Assembly (NCBI GenBank): GCA_028716975.1
Contig: JAQUOU010000025.1
Coordinates: 1-56,224 of the forward strand
Direction of reading: 5' to 3'
Length of the DNA stretch: 56,224 nucleotides
DNA from: Methylobacter sp.
GTDB lineage: Bacteria > Pseudomonadota > Gammaproteobacteria > Methylococcales > Methylomonadaceae
The notes below the pieces were generated by a model. That model did no database searches, was not told the origin of the DNA, and worked only from the letters and a program-made list of their open reading frames with translations. This document shows positions 36,094 to 46,032 of the stretch, in pieces. Position numbers and translations under genes: made by a program. Numbering within the stretch: position 1 is the stretch's first letter; the number at the start of each line of letters is the position of its first letter.

Positions 36094-37557
36094 ATGGCTT
36101 TGCCACGTATTTTATTAATTGATGATAATGAAACAAGAAGCCAGCAAGTTGAGATAGTCCTTCAATTTATGGAATATCAGGTAGAAACAGCCCGGACATC
36201 AAACTATACATCCATTAATGAATTTGATCAGGTGTGGGGTACTTTTTTGGGGGATGGCATTGATAAACAAGCGGCTGTTATTAAAGATATTATTGATCGT
36301 ACCAATAAACTTCCGGTTATTCTCCTGGTTGAAAAAGGGAATGCCCTTCAGGTTTCGACAGCGATTAATAATATAGTGCTGCAGGTACTGGAATGGCCTT
36401 TTACCTATTTCAGCTTGAAAATCATAATCGATAAACTAGCGGCTCTTAATTCCCAGCAGCAGGCAACTCCAAGGAGTTCGATGGATCGTAGAAGCTACGA
36501 TCGCCGCTCATCTTCAATTGAGCGGTTAAAAGGAAATAGCCCGGCTATTGTCAATATCCGTAAATTAATCGGGCAGGTTGCTGAATCTGATGCGACTGTC
36601 TTAATTCTGGGCGAGTCAGGAACAGGGAAAGAAGTTATTGCCAGAGCCTTGCATGAGGCTTCTTTCCGGGAGTCACACTTATTTGTTCCTATTAATTGTG
36701 GTGCAATCCCCGGTGAGTTATTGGAAAGCGAATTATTCGGACATGAAAAAGGTGCCTTTACCGGAGCAATCAGCTCAAGACAAGGGCGCTTTGAGCTGGC
36801 TGAGGGCGGCACCCTTTTTCTTGATGAAATAGGCGATATGCCTATGGCTATGCAGGTGAAGTTATTACGCGTCTTGCAGGAGCGTACTTTTGAACGTATA
36901 GGCAGTAATAAAACCTTGCATTGTGATGTGAGGGTTATTGCAGCGACGCACAGATATCTTGAAAGGGAGATTAAAGAAAACCGGTTTCGGGAAGATCTCT
37001 TTTACCGCCTGAATGTCTTTCCTATTGAGGTGTCGCCGTTGCGCGATAGAGCAGAGGATATTCCCCTGCTGGTAAAGGATCTTCTTACCCGAATGGAAGC
37101 GTCTAATCGGGGCTCAATAAGATTAACCAATGCCGCATTGGCTGTTTTAATGCAGTATAAATGGCCGGGAAATGTCAGGGAATTGGCTAATCTCATAGAA
37201 AGGCTGGCTATTATTTATCCAAAGGGAGTGGTGGATGTGGTTGATCTGCCAGAAAAATTTCAGCAATATGAAGTACCGGATGAAATAGCAATTAATACCG
37301 AGGAAACTGATAGTGATGATATTGACCTGTCCGGGCAAATGGAAATCGGCAATAACCCGGATGGCTTTCCGGCGTCTTTAATACAGTTGCCGGGGCAGGG
37401 TATGGATTTAAAAGAATACCTGAATGTGATGGAGGGCGATTTAATTCGTCAGGCATTAAATGAATGCAATGGGGTGGTAGCTCATGCGGCCAAACTCTTG
37501 AACATGCGCCGTACTACACTGGTTGAAAAATTACGCAAATATGATTTACACCGCTAA
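36094..37557 (+). CDS. fleQ: Sigma-54 flagellar master regulator FleQ-type
   Basis: 487 residues from the ATG at 36094; starts at 36013 and 36079 are also open and cannot be excluded. N-terminal FleQ receiver-like domain (1-115, PRILLIDDNETRSQQVE), AAA+ domain with Walker A GESGTGKE, GAFTGA sigma-54 contact loop and Walker B GGTLFLDEIGDM, and a Fis-type HTH at the C-terminus (HAAKLLNMRRTTLVEKL). FleQ activates flagellar genes with sigma-54 and in pseudomonads also responds to c-di-GMP. Directly before fleS, fleR and fliE-K. Confidence 0.88.
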   Translation: MALPRILLIDDNETRSQQVEIVLQFMEYQVETARTSNYTSINEFDQVWGTFLGDGIDKQAAVIKDIIDRTNKLPVILLVEKGNALQVSTAINNIVLQVLEWPFTYFSLKIIIDKLAALNSQQQATPRSSMDRRSYDRRSSSIERLKGNSPAIVNIRKLIGQVAESDATVLILGESGTGKEVIARALHEASFRESHLFVPINCGAIPGELLESELFGHEKGAFTGAISSRQGRFELAEGGTLFLDEIGDMPMAMQVKLLRVLQERTFERIGSNKTLHCDVRVIAATHRYLEREIKENRFREDLFYRLNVFPIEVSPLRDRAEDIPLLVKDLLTRMEASNRGSIRLTNAALAVLMQYKWPGNVRELANLIERLAIIYPKGVVDVVDLPEKFQQYEVPDEIAINTEETDSDDIDLSGQMEIGNNPDGFPASLIQLPGQGMDLKEYLNVMEGDLIRQALNECNGVVAHAAKLLNMRRTTLVEKLRKYDLHR

Positions 37558-37619
37558 AGGTAGAGAGTCAATTCTTTGTCATTCGGTTTCAAGTAATTGA
37601 AAACCAATTAAATAATATT

Positions 37620-37636
37620 TTGGTCTGTTTTTTGCT
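37620..37636 (+). promoter_or_regulatory. Candidate sigma-54 promoter of fleSR
   Basis: TTGGTCTGTTTTTTGCT has GG and GC exactly ten bases apart, as sigma-54 -24/-12 elements need, with TTGC complete and the -24 part weaker (TGGTC for TGGCA). It lies 34 bases before the fleS ATG, and FleQ-type activator genes sit just upstream. Confidence 0.55.
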
Positions 37637-37669
37637 CTTATTCATTAATATGCAAATAAAACAACCTTC

Positions 37670-38905
37670 ATGAATACATTAAATACTAATAAAACCCGGA
37701 AAACAGAACAGCTTACCGATGCTTTTCGCATTTTTAATGAACTGTCACAGAACCTGTCTGTTTCATATCAGGGATTGGAAGAACAGGTTGCGAAATTACA
37801 CAATGAACTTGTTTTTGCCCATAGTGAACGACTTAAAACGCTAGAGGAAAAAGAACGGCTGGCAAGCCGTTTGGAAAAGATACTGGCGGCGCTCCCCGCT
37901 GCTGTCATAGTGCTCGATACAACGGGAAAAATTTTGGACTGTAACGCGGTCGCCATTGATTTTTTAGGCGAGCCGCTGCCAGGGCAAATCTGGCCGGAAG
38001 TCATTGCCCGCAGTCTGGTTCCTATCGTTGATAATCCCCATGAACATCATTTGATTGACGGCAGGCGCGTGAATCTGACCTGTAATCAGCTGGAAAATAA
38101 TTCAGGGCAAATTATTTTATTGTCAAATGTCAGCGAAATGCGCACATTGCAGGATATGTTTGCTCAGCAAAAGCAATTATCGGCAATGGGGGAAATGGTG
38201 GCGAGTATGGCCCATCAAGTGAGAACTCCGCTGGCAACGGCAATACTTTATGCATCACAACTGAATAATTCTGCGGTGGACAATGAAAAACGCAGCCGTT
38301 TTTCAGAAAAAATTCTTGAACGTTTACAGTTTCTGGAAAAGCAGGTCAACGATATGTTGATTTTTGCCAAAGACGGCCGCTTGGCTATGGAGACTTTTTC
38401 ATTGGCGGGCTTGTTTAATCATCTTCGCGAAGCATTTAAAGAATATGCAGGCTACAGCAAGATTGATTTACAAATTATTAACAATGCTTTTGACGATGAA
38501 ATACTGGGAAATCAAAATGCTTTACGCGGCGCGTTAATGAATTTATTGAATAATGCAGTTGATGCTGCGGGTCAGGAGGGAAAGATAAAACTATCTGTGG
38601 ACCAACTGAAAAATACTCTGCGGATTGCCATTCAAGATAATGGTCCAGGCATTGCCAATGAAATATGTCCTCGGGTTTTTGAACCTTTTTTTACGACTAA
38701 AACAAACGGTACAGGCTTAGGTTTGGCGGTGGTCAATAGTGTGATCAAAGCCCATGGCGGTCAGGTGCAAGCTGAGTCCATACCGGGAGGAGGTGCGGTT
38801 TTTTCCCTAAATCTTCCTTGTATAAGACAGGCAAGCCGGTCTTTGCCGGGAGGGTTCTCCGGTAAAAATCATAAGCAAACCCGTAATCAGAGAACTACGA
38901 TATGA
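37670..38905 (+). CDS. fleS: Flagellar sensor histidine kinase FleS/FlrB
   Basis: 411 residues, soluble kinase without membrane helices. A short coiled coil (about 30-70), a PAS domain (about 72-170; LPAAVIVLDTTGKILDCNA), HisKA with the phospho-His in MAHQVRTPLATAILYA (Gln in the HELRTP place, as in FleS/FlrB), and HATPase with NLLNNAVDAA, DNGPGIAN and GTGLGLAVVNSVI. It phosphorylates FleR to drive the class III flagellar genes. The stop overlaps fleR by 4 bases. Confidence 0.9.
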   Translation: MNTLNTNKTRKTEQLTDAFRIFNELSQNLSVSYQGLEEQVAKLHNELVFAHSERLKTLEEKERLASRLEKILAALPAAVIVLDTTGKILDCNAVAIDFLGEPLPGQIWPEVIARSLVPIVDNPHEHHLIDGRRVNLTCNQLENNSGQIILLSNVSEMRTLQDMFAQQKQLSAMGEMVASMAHQVRTPLATAILYASQLNNSAVDNEKRSRFSEKILERLQFLEKQVNDMLIFAKDGRLAMETFSLAGLFNHLREAFKEYAGYSKIDLQIINNAFDDEILGNQNALRGALMNLLNNAVDAAGQEGKIKLSVDQLKNTLRIAIQDNGPGIANEICPRVFEPFFTTKTNGTGLGLAVVNSVIKAHGGQVQAESIPGGGAVFSLNLPCIRQASRSLPGGFSGKNHKQTRNQRTTI

Positions 38906-40299
38906 AACAGTATGACGTGTTAATTGTTGAGGATGATCCGGCCTTATGCGAGGCGCTCTGTGAGACGCTGGAGCTGGAAGGGTATCGTGTTATGTCTGCG
39001 GTTAATGGCATCGAAGCCTTAACCAGACTGGCGCTAGCCCCATTTAAGCTAGTAGTCAGCGATGTGCAGATGCCGGTAATGGATGGATTCCAGTTATTGA
39101 AAAATATGCAGGCTAACTATTCCGAAATACCGGTATTACTGATGACGGCTTATGGCACGATTCCCAAGGCAGTAGAAGCCATGCAGGCAGGGGCTTGCGA
39201 TTATCTTATCAAACCGTTTGAAGCGAAAAACCTGGTAAGCAAAGTGGCTAATCACGTTATGACTAACCCGGATGCATCCAATGTTTCTGCCAATAATAGA
39301 ATCGTTCAAGATGAAAGCATGAAAAAGCTTTATGCACTGATATCAAGAGTTGCTAAAACCGATGTCAGCGTTTTATTGCAGGGCGAAAGCGGCACAGGTA
39401 AAGAGATAATTGCCCACTATATCCATCAGAATTCAACTTATTTTCGTGGGCCTTTTATTGCAGTGAATTGTGCGGCAATTCCTGAAAATATGCTTGAAGC
39501 AATGTTGTTCGGTTATGAAAAAGGCGCTTTCACGGGCTCAGTCCAGGCCATGCCGGGTAAATTTGAGCAAGCGCAGGAAGGGACGCTGTTGCTGGATGAA
39601 ATAGCCGAAATGGATTTGGCCTTGCAGGCAAAATTATTGCGGGTATTGCAAGAGAAAGAAGTCGAGCGGCTCGGTAGTCATAAGAAAATCAAGCTAACCG
39701 TCAGAATTTTGGCGGCTACCAATCAGAATTTAAAAGAACAGATGGAACTGGGGCGATTCAGAGAAGATTTGTATTACCGGCTCAATGTTTTTCCTATAAA
39801 TATTCCGCCTTTACGTAACCGGCCTGGCGATATTTTGCCGCTGGCAACCGGATTAATCCAACGTCATAGCACACAAGGCAAAAAATTGCCGGAATTGGAT
39901 AATGAGGCAGTTGAAAAAATGCTGGCTCACAACTGGCCTGGTAATGTCAGGGAGCTGGAGAATGTCGTGCAGCGGGCGCTTATTTTACGGGCAGGAGACC
40001 GGATTACTGTTGAAGACCTGGTGCTTGAAGAAGGCAGCTCAATGAGCACGATGATTACCGAGAAATCCTCTATTGCTGAATCAAACGGCGCAGTTAAAGC
40101 GGAGAGTAAAGATGAAAAAATTCATGCCGGAGGACTAGGTGAAAGCGTCCGTTGCACTGAAGAAAACATTATTTTACAAACTTTACAGATGGAAAACGGC
40201 AATCGTAAAACGACAGCTGAAAAACTGGGGATTAGTCCTAGAACGCTCAGGTACAAAATGGCGAAGATAAAAGATTCCGGAATTACTCTCCCTTGCTGA
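38902..40299 (+). CDS. fleR: Flagellar sigma-54 response regulator FleR/FlrC
   Basis: 465 residues. Receiver domain (1-120) with DDP and phospho-Asp in VVSDVQMPVMDG, AAA+ domain (about 138-365) with Walker A GESGTGKE and Walker B GTLLLDEIAEMD, and Fis-type HTH at the C-terminus (TAEKLGISPRTLRYKM). The sigma-54 contact loop reads GAFTGS in place of GAFTGA, a small but notable change. It should activate fliE and later flagellar operons after FleS phosphorylates it. Overlaps fleS by 4 bases. Confidence 0.9.
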   Translation: MKQYDVLIVEDDPALCEALCETLELEGYRVMSAVNGIEALTRLALAPFKLVVSDVQMPVMDGFQLLKNMQANYSEIPVLLMTAYGTIPKAVEAMQAGACDYLIKPFEAKNLVSKVANHVMTNPDASNVSANNRIVQDESMKKLYALISRVAKTDVSVLLQGESGTGKEIIAHYIHQNSTYFRGPFIAVNCAAIPENMLEAMLFGYEKGAFTGSVQAMPGKFEQAQEGTLLLDEIAEMDLALQAKLLRVLQEKEVERLGSHKKIKLTVRILAATNQNLKEQMELGRFREDLYYRLNVFPINIPPLRNRPGDILPLATGLIQRHSTQGKKLPELDNEAVEKMLAHNWPGNVRELENVVQRALILRAGDRITVEDLVLEEGSSMSTMITEKSSIAESNGAVKAESKDEKIHAGGLGESVRCTEENIILQTLQMENGNRKTTAEKLGISPRTLRYKMAKIKDSGITLPC

Positions 40300-40302
40300 A
40301 CT

Positions 40303-40319
40303 ATGGCATTAATAATGCT
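40303..40319 (+). promoter_or_regulatory. Candidate sigma-54 promoter of the fliE operon
   Basis: ATGGCATTAATAATGCT has TGGCA at -24 and GC at -12, ten bases between GG and GC. It is 48 bases before the fliE start and 4 bases after the fleR stop, the place of a FleR-dependent class III promoter. Confidence 0.6.
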
Positions 40320-40366
40320 TGAGGTTTTAAGTGAGTGTCTGAACTATGGTGGTAAGAGGAAACCCA

Positions 40367-40678
40367 ATGAGTGATATGAATGTAAACCAGGTTTTAGCTC
40401 AAATGCGGGCAATGTCACTGGAGGCGGGAAGTCAAGTGCAGGAAACAAGTGGAAATACTGATTTTTCTGCATTGTTAAACCAGTCTATCGACTCCGTTAA
40501 TGATACTCAGCAAGCTGCCGGAAAAATGACAGTAGCTTTTGAGACAGGCGATGCAAATGTGAGTTTAGCCGAGGTAATGGTGGCTACACAGAAAGCAAGC
40601 GTTTCGTTTCAGGCGATGCTGCAAGTCAGGAATAAACTGGTGGAAGCTTATCAAGATGTCATGAATATGCCCATGTAG
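40367..40678 (+). CDS. fliE: Flagellar hook-basal body protein FliE
   Basis: 103 residues from the ATG at 40367; AGAGGA 9 bases before it makes this better than the in-frame 40346 start. The C-terminus (SLAEVMVATQKASVSFQAML and QVRNKLVEAYQDVMNMPM) is the conserved FliE helix pair. FliE links the MS ring to the proximal rod. First gene of fliEFGHIJK. Confidence 0.95.
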   Translation: MSDMNVNQVLAQMRAMSLEAGSQVQETSGNTDFSALLNQSIDSVNDTQQAAGKMTVAFETGDANVSLAEVMVATQKASVSFQAMLQVRNKLVEAYQDVMNMPM

Positions 40679-40724
40679 GACAGTCAATTATGCCTGCAAA
40701 GGCGTTTGTAAATAAAAATCAAAA

Positions 40725-42494
40725 ATGAGTGAGCAAGTTGGGAATAATATGGTTGATGCTTCGGTTCAGCAGGCTTTAATGGCAAAAGCAGAGGCTCATC
40801 CAGCCATTAAAGGTCTGGCTGGGCTTACCATTGTCCGCCAGCTTGGATTAATGCTCGGCTTAGCCTTTAGTGTCACTATTGGAGTTGCTGTGGTGTTATG
40901 GTCCCAGTCGCCCTCCTATGGGCGATTGTTTTCTGAAATCGGTGAAAAAGATGTGGCTGAAATTCTTGAAGTCCTGGATAAGCAGGGCATCAAGTATAAA
41001 GTCGAAAGCGGTTCCGGTGCAGTTATGGTGCCGATTGATGAAGTGAATGAGGTAAAGCTTAAATTAGCGGCTCAGGGATTGCCCCGAAGTAATAGCCTGG
41101 GTTATGAGTTACTGGATAAGGATCAGGGCTTCGGTTCCAGCAAGAGCGTGGAAATGGTGCGCTTCCAACGGGCTCTGGAGGGCGAAATTGCGCGCACCAT
41201 TATGTCTATTCAGAATGTAAAAACCGCCAGAGTATTGTTAGCCCTTCCTGTACAGTCGGTATTTGTGCGGGAGCGCAAGAAGCCAAGCGCTTCAGTCATA
41301 GTAAATTTATACCAGGGCCGTTCGCTGGATAAAGGTCAGATTGAGTCGATTATTCACCTGGTGGCATCCAGCGTGCCGCAGCTTGAAGCGGAACAAGTGA
41401 CAGTAGTGAATCAAAAAGGTCAGTTGCTAAACAGCAATGACTCATCATCAGAAGTTAATTTGACCTCGAAGCAGTTTGAATACAAGAAAAATATTGAAGA
41501 ACATCTGATGGGGCGGATTGAAAATATTTTGACTCCGCTGGTAGGTGGCGATGGAATGCGTGCGCAAATTTCAGCGGATGTAGATTTTACCGAAACTGAC
41601 AGAACGCAGGAAATGTTCAATCCTGACTTGCCGGCATTAAGAAGTGAACAAACTTCCGAAGAGCAAAGCACGTTGCCTGCTGTTCAGGGTATTCCCGGCG
41701 CCTTATCAAATCAGCCAACGCCTGCGGGCACCGCTCCGGAAACGACAACCCCGCAAAATTCAGTTGCGAATCCGGGTTCAGCAGCGGCCGCTCCGGCAAA
41801 AGCTCCTGGCTCAGCCACTAAAAATTCAACTCGAAATTTCGAGCTGGATAAAACAATCACCCATACTCGTCTGGCTACCGGCTCTTTACGTCGATTATCC
41901 GTGGCGGTAGTTGTTGACGACAGGCATATAGCCCAAGGAGAGGGAGTGATAAAAGCTCAGTCATATGTTCAGGAAGATATTAACCGTTTTAGTGATCTGG
42001 TGAAACAGGCGGTCGGTTTTGATAATAGCCGGGGCGATACAGTAACTGTCACTAATGTGGCTTTTAAAATACCGGAAGAACTTGAGGCTTTGCCGGAAAT
42101 CCCTATGTGGGAACAAGGCTGGTTTCTTAATTTAGTAAAGCAAGTAGTTGCGGCATTAGCCGTATTATTTCTGCTTTTTGGCGTGTTGCGGCCTACAATG
42201 CGCGGCCTGATTAGTCGTGATGCAGAGGAAAAAAAGGCAGCTATTTTAGCGGAGGCGGAAGCAAGGGCGGCAGCAATGGGCGGTACGGTCAGCTATAAAG
42301 ATGGTATTCCTGTTGCCGTTCCTGCCAATCAACAAAGGGCAAATGCTGCTTTGGGCAATGATGTGGAAGACCTTTTACTTCTGGATGCGCCCCAAAGCTA
42401 TGAACATCGGCTGCAATATGTGAAGAAACTGGTTGACGATGATCCGAAAATAGTAGCGCAAGTCATTAAATCATGGATTAGAAAAGATGGCTAA
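40725..42494 (+). CDS. fliF: Flagellar MS-ring protein FliF
   Basis: 589 residues. Two membrane helices (about 38-58 and 463-482) enclose the large periplasmic ring-building part; the first ring domain has SPSYGRLFSEIGEKDVAEI, and a linker rich in Pro, Ala, Thr (310-370) matches the variable beta-collar region. C-terminus binds FliG. Its stop overlaps fliG by 8 bases. Confidence 0.95.
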   Translation: MSEQVGNNMVDASVQQALMAKAEAHPAIKGLAGLTIVRQLGLMLGLAFSVTIGVAVVLWSQSPSYGRLFSEIGEKDVAEILEVLDKQGIKYKVESGSGAVMVPIDEVNEVKLKLAAQGLPRSNSLGYELLDKDQGFGSSKSVEMVRFQRALEGEIARTIMSIQNVKTARVLLALPVQSVFVRERKKPSASVIVNLYQGRSLDKGQIESIIHLVASSVPQLEAEQVTVVNQKGQLLNSNDSSSEVNLTSKQFEYKKNIEEHLMGRIENILTPLVGGDGMRAQISADVDFTETDRTQEMFNPDLPALRSEQTSEEQSTLPAVQGIPGALSNQPTPAGTAPETTTPQNSVANPGSAAAAPAKAPGSATKNSTRNFELDKTITHTRLATGSLRRLSVAVVVDDRHIAQGEGVIKAQSYVQEDINRFSDLVKQAVGFDNSRGDTVTVTNVAFKIPEELEALPEIPMWEQGWFLNLVKQVVAALAVLFLLFGVLRPTMRGLISRDAEEKKAAILAEAEARAAAMGGTVSYKDGIPVAVPANQQRANAALGNDVEDLLLLDAPQSYEHRLQYVKKLVDDDPKIVAQVIKSWIRKDG

Positions 42495-43482
42495 AGAGCT
42501 AAGTCAATCTGAGCGCGCGGCCGTATTACTGCTGGGACTGGGGCAGGAAAGAGCGGCGGCGGTTTTGATGCATATGAATCCTCGGGAAGTGCAGATACTG
42601 GGCACCACGATGGCCAGTGTGGGGGATATTTCCCCGGATATGGTTGATCTGGTACTGGAGGAATTTATTCTTGCGGTAAGAAACCAGACATCGCTGGGAA
42701 TGGATACCGACTCTTACATCCGCCATGTATTGATCAGCGCGCTGGGTGCTGATAAGGCAAACAGCATCCTTGACCGGATTTTGCAAGGCGGCAGCACTAA
42801 AGGTATTGAGCAGTTGAAATGGCTGGATACCCGATCAATTGCCGATATGATTCGCCTGGAGCATCCGCAAATTATTGCAACTATTTTGTCTTTATTGGAT
42901 AGCGAACAGGCGGCTGAAGTAATCATGTTTTTACCCGAAAATATGCGTTCCGATTTGCTAATGAGAATAGCCACGATGAAGGGAATGCAGCCGAACGCCT
43001 TGCGTGAGCTGGATCATATTATGGAAAAACAGCTAACCGGCAGTGATAATGTCAAATCTACCACTATCGGAGGAATTGATGCGGCCGCTAACATTTTAAA
43101 TTTCATGGAAGGCTCTGCCAGTGATCTGGTGATGTCTGAGATTTCCGAGCACAGAGCGGAACTGGCTCAAGAGATTCAGGAAAAGATGTTTGTTTTTGAA
43201 GATCTTGCTCTTATGGATGAAAGAGGCATGCAGACATTGCTGCGCGAAGTACCGACCAGCCAGTTATTGCTGGCATTACGAGGAGTCGGCGAAGGTCTTA
43301 AAGAAAAAATATTCAGCAATATGTCCAAACGTGCAGCGGAAATGCTGCGCGATGATTTGGAAGCTTCGGCACCGGCTAAACTGAGCGAAGTCGAGTTGGC
43401 TCAGAAAGATATATTGAGCATAGTTAAAAAATTAGCGGATGCCGGCGAGATCATGTTGGGCGGTAGTGATGAATTCATCTAA
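42487..43482 (+). CDS. fliG: Flagellar switch protein FliG
   Basis: 331 residues, the family length. The middle domain has EHPQIIATILSLLDSEQAAE with the EHPQ motif that contacts FliM, and the C-terminal torque helix carries charged residues (DLALMDERGMQTLLREV). It transmits torque between stator and rotor. Overlaps fliF upstream and fliH downstream. Confidence 0.95.
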   Translation: MAKELSQSERAAVLLLGLGQERAAAVLMHMNPREVQILGTTMASVGDISPDMVDLVLEEFILAVRNQTSLGMDTDSYIRHVLISALGADKANSILDRILQGGSTKGIEQLKWLDTRSIADMIRLEHPQIIATILSLLDSEQAAEVIMFLPENMRSDLLMRIATMKGMQPNALRELDHIMEKQLTGSDNVKSTTIGGIDAAANILNFMEGSASDLVMSEISEHRAELAQEIQEKMFVFEDLALMDERGMQTLLREVPTSQLLLALRGVGEGLKEKIFSNMSKRAAEMLRDDLEASAPAKLSEVELAQKDILSIVKKLADAGEIMLGGSDEFI

Positions 43483-44173
43483 AACGTCAGGTTTTTCTCC
43501 TGCTGAGCTGGCGTCATTAAGCTTGTGGAATATGCCTGACGTTTCGGGGGCGGAGCCTAGCGGCAAATCGGAGCCGGTGAGTCTTGAAGAAGAGCTGGCG
43601 CCTGTTTTAACGGTTAATGATATTGAAACGATGCAAAAACAGGCTTATAGCGAAGCTTTTGCTCAGGGTAAAAAGGAAGGGTTTGAGCAAGGCTTTACCG
43701 AAGGTTCAAAAAAAGGCTATGAGGAAAATTTGCATTTGATGCAAAAACAGGCAACAGAATTTATCACTCTTGTTGACTCCTTAAATCAGCCATTTAAATC
43801 GCTGGATGAAGAAGTGGAAAAAGAGCTGGTAAAACTGGCTATAGGAATTGCCACTCAAATAATACGCAGAGAAATTAAACTCGATCCGGGACAGGTGGTT
43901 GCTGCTGTCAGAGCCGCGATAAAGGCTCTGCCGCTGGCGTCACAACAAATTAGCTTATATTTACATCCTGAAGATGCTGAACTGGTACGTTCCGCATTGT
44001 CGCTGGATGAGATGTCCTCACGATGGGGAATTATTGAAGATCCATTGATTACACGGGGCGGTTGCAAAGTCAATACAGAATTCTCTCATGTTGATGCAAC
44101 AATAGAAAATCACCTCGCCGCTGTTATAGCGGCGATAATGGGCGGTGATCGGGAACAGGATAGGAGTCGATGA
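43469..44173 (+). CDS. fliH: Flagellar export ATPase regulator FliH
   Basis: 234 residues from the ATG at 43469, which overlaps fliG by 14 bases; an in-frame ATG at 43439 is less likely. The middle carries glycine-heptad repeats (FAQGKKEGFEQGFTEGSKKG), typical of FliH, and the C-terminal half is the E-type stator-like domain. FliH binds and restrains FliI. Stop overlaps fliI (ATGA). Confidence 0.92.
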   Translation: MNSSKTSGFSPAELASLSLWNMPDVSGAEPSGKSEPVSLEEELAPVLTVNDIETMQKQAYSEAFAQGKKEGFEQGFTEGSKKGYEENLHLMQKQATEFITLVDSLNQPFKSLDEEVEKELVKLAIGIATQIIRREIKLDPGQVVAAVRAAIKALPLASQQISLYLHPEDAELVRSALSLDEMSSRWGIIEDPLITRGGCKVNTEFSHVDATIENHLAAVIAAIMGGDREQDRSR

Positions 44174-45537
44174 CTCCTGATATAAATCGGTCACAAATTT
44201 GGCTGAAAAAATTAAAACCCTACTATGAAAGACTGTCAGAAACACAGGAGCTCATTGTTGAAGGCAAGCTCTCCCGTATGGTCGGATTGACTCTGGAAGC
44301 TGTTGGATGCAGAGCTGCGATTGGTTCCCGCTGCCGAATTGAGACTAAAGGAGGCCGGAAGATTGAAGCGGAAGTGGTAGGGTTTTCCGGAGAGCGGGTT
44401 TTTTTAATGCCGACAGGAGAACTTCATGGGCTCGAACCTGATTGCCGCGTTATTCCTTTGGGTAAAAACAGCCTGGCACGAGTGGGGTATGGTTTACTGG
44501 GCAGGGTTCTGGACGGCGCCGGCAACCCGCTTGATAATAAAGGGCCGTTTAAAACTGATAAGCTGATGTCCCTCAATGGCAGTCCTATCAATCCTTTATC
44601 AAGAAAGCCGATACGCGAAGCACTCGATGTGGGCGTAAGGGCGATAAACTCGATACTTAGCGTAGGCCGTGGCCAGCGTATGGGCTTGTTTGCCGGAACA
44701 GGCGTGGGCAAGAGCATCCTGTTGGGCATGATGACAAAGTTTACCACCGCCGATATTGTAGTTGTGGGACTAATTGGGGAACGGGGGCGGGAAGTCAATG
44801 AATTTGTACAGAAGATTTTAGGCGAAGAAGGTCTTAGAAGAGCAGTGGTTATTGCTACGCCTGCCGATTGTCCGCCGTTAATGCGTGTGCATGGAGCGCT
44901 TCTGGCAACCAGTATTGCCGAATTTTTTCGTGACGAAGGACTTGATGTGCTGCTGCTGATGGATTCGTTAACACGATATGCGCAAGCTCATCGTGAAATT
45001 GCCTTGGCGATAGATGAACCCCCTGCTACCAAAGGCTATCCACCATCGGTTTTTGCAAGATTGCCGCATTTGGTGGAGCGGGCTGGTAATGGCAATAAAG
45101 AAGGGGGATCAATAACAGCATTCTATACCGTATTAACAGAGGGCGATGATAATAATGATCCCATTGCCGATGCGGCCAGAGGAGTGTTGGATGGACATAT
45201 AGTCTTGTCCAGAAGCTTGGCGGAATCAGGTCATTTCCCGGCCATAGATATAGAAGCGTCAGTCAGCCGGGTTATGCCGGACATTGTCGATTCCCGTCAC
45301 TTACAAATGGCGCGTGACTTAAGACGATTATATTCACTTTATCAGCAAAACCGCGATTTAATCAGTGTCGGTGCTTATCAGTCCGGGGCTGATCCCCGGA
45401 TTGACAAAGCTATTGAAAAAAATCCAGAAATTCTAGAATTTTTGCAGCAGGATATGAATGAGGCGGTCGATATAAGCCGCAGTTTAAGTGAATTGGAAAT
45501 ATTGCTAAGTTTAAACAGGACAGTTGCTAATCAATGA
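44170..45537 (+). CDS. fliI: Flagellum-specific export ATPase FliI
   Basis: 455 residues. F1-beta-like ATPase that drives flagellar type III export. Walker A FAGTGVGKSILLG (about 177), Walker B DVLLLMDSLTRYAQAHREI, and the conserved GYPPSVFARLPHLVERAG are intact. ATGA overlaps both upstream with fliH and downstream with fliJ. Confidence 0.96.
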   Translation: MTPDINRSQIWLKKLKPYYERLSETQELIVEGKLSRMVGLTLEAVGCRAAIGSRCRIETKGGRKIEAEVVGFSGERVFLMPTGELHGLEPDCRVIPLGKNSLARVGYGLLGRVLDGAGNPLDNKGPFKTDKLMSLNGSPINPLSRKPIREALDVGVRAINSILSVGRGQRMGLFAGTGVGKSILLGMMTKFTTADIVVVGLIGERGREVNEFVQKILGEEGLRRAVVIATPADCPPLMRVHGALLATSIAEFFRDEGLDVLLLMDSLTRYAQAHREIALAIDEPPATKGYPPSVFARLPHLVERAGNGNKEGGSITAFYTVLTEGDDNNDPIADAARGVLDGHIVLSRSLAESGHFPAIDIEASVSRVMPDIVDSRHLQMARDLRRLYSLYQQNRDLISVGAYQSGADPRIDKAIEKNPEILEFLQQDMNEAVDISRSLSELEILLSLNRTVANQ

Positions 45538-45992
45538 AAAAATCACAACGTATTAAGACCATTGTCGAGCTTAAAGCGGCTCAAGAAAAAAATGCTTTGG
45601 AAGCACTGGGAGAAGCTCAGCGAAAACTGTTTGCAATGCAGGCCCAAGTGGAAGGTTTTAGAAAATACCGGAAGGAGTATCAGGATAAATTTGATCAACG
45701 CGGAGCCCAAGGCGTTAAAGTTGAACAGTTGCTGGAGTTCAGGTCATTTATTGATAAGCTCGATAAGGCTATATCAGGGCAGGAATATTCTTTGCGCCTG
45801 TGTGAAACGGAGTTAATAACTCAAAGAAAAATATGGGAAGAGCTGCATCAACGCACCCATAGTTTGCAGAAAGTTTGTGATTCTGCCCTGGCTATGGAGG
45901 CCAGGCAGGAAGCAAAGCTCGAACAACTGGAACTGGATGAACGCGCATCCAGGATGGGCCGGAATAATTCTAATGGCATGAGAAATGCTTAA
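45534..45992 (+). CDS. fliJ: Flagellar export chaperone FliJ
   Basis: 152 residues, almost entirely helical coiled coil with heptad-like Leu/Ala spacing and many charged residues, as FliJ of the export gate. Assignment rests on size, coiled coil, and place directly after fliI with an ATGA overlap. Ends in a basic-polar tail. Confidence 0.88.
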   Translation: MKKSQRIKTIVELKAAQEKNALEALGEAQRKLFAMQAQVEGFRKYRKEYQDKFDQRGAQGVKVEQLLEFRSFIDKLDKAISGQEYSLRLCETELITQRKIWEELHQRTHSLQKVCDSALAMEARQEAKLEQLELDERASRMGRNNSNGMRNA

Positions 45993-46032
45993 AGCTTATA
46001 TAGGTTTAATTGAGGTTTAGGGAGATTTGATC

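Noticed and set aside
43439-43468. Earlier ATG for fliH
   Set aside because: It would deepen the overlap with fliG to 44 bases and adds residues that do not look like a FliH N-terminus.
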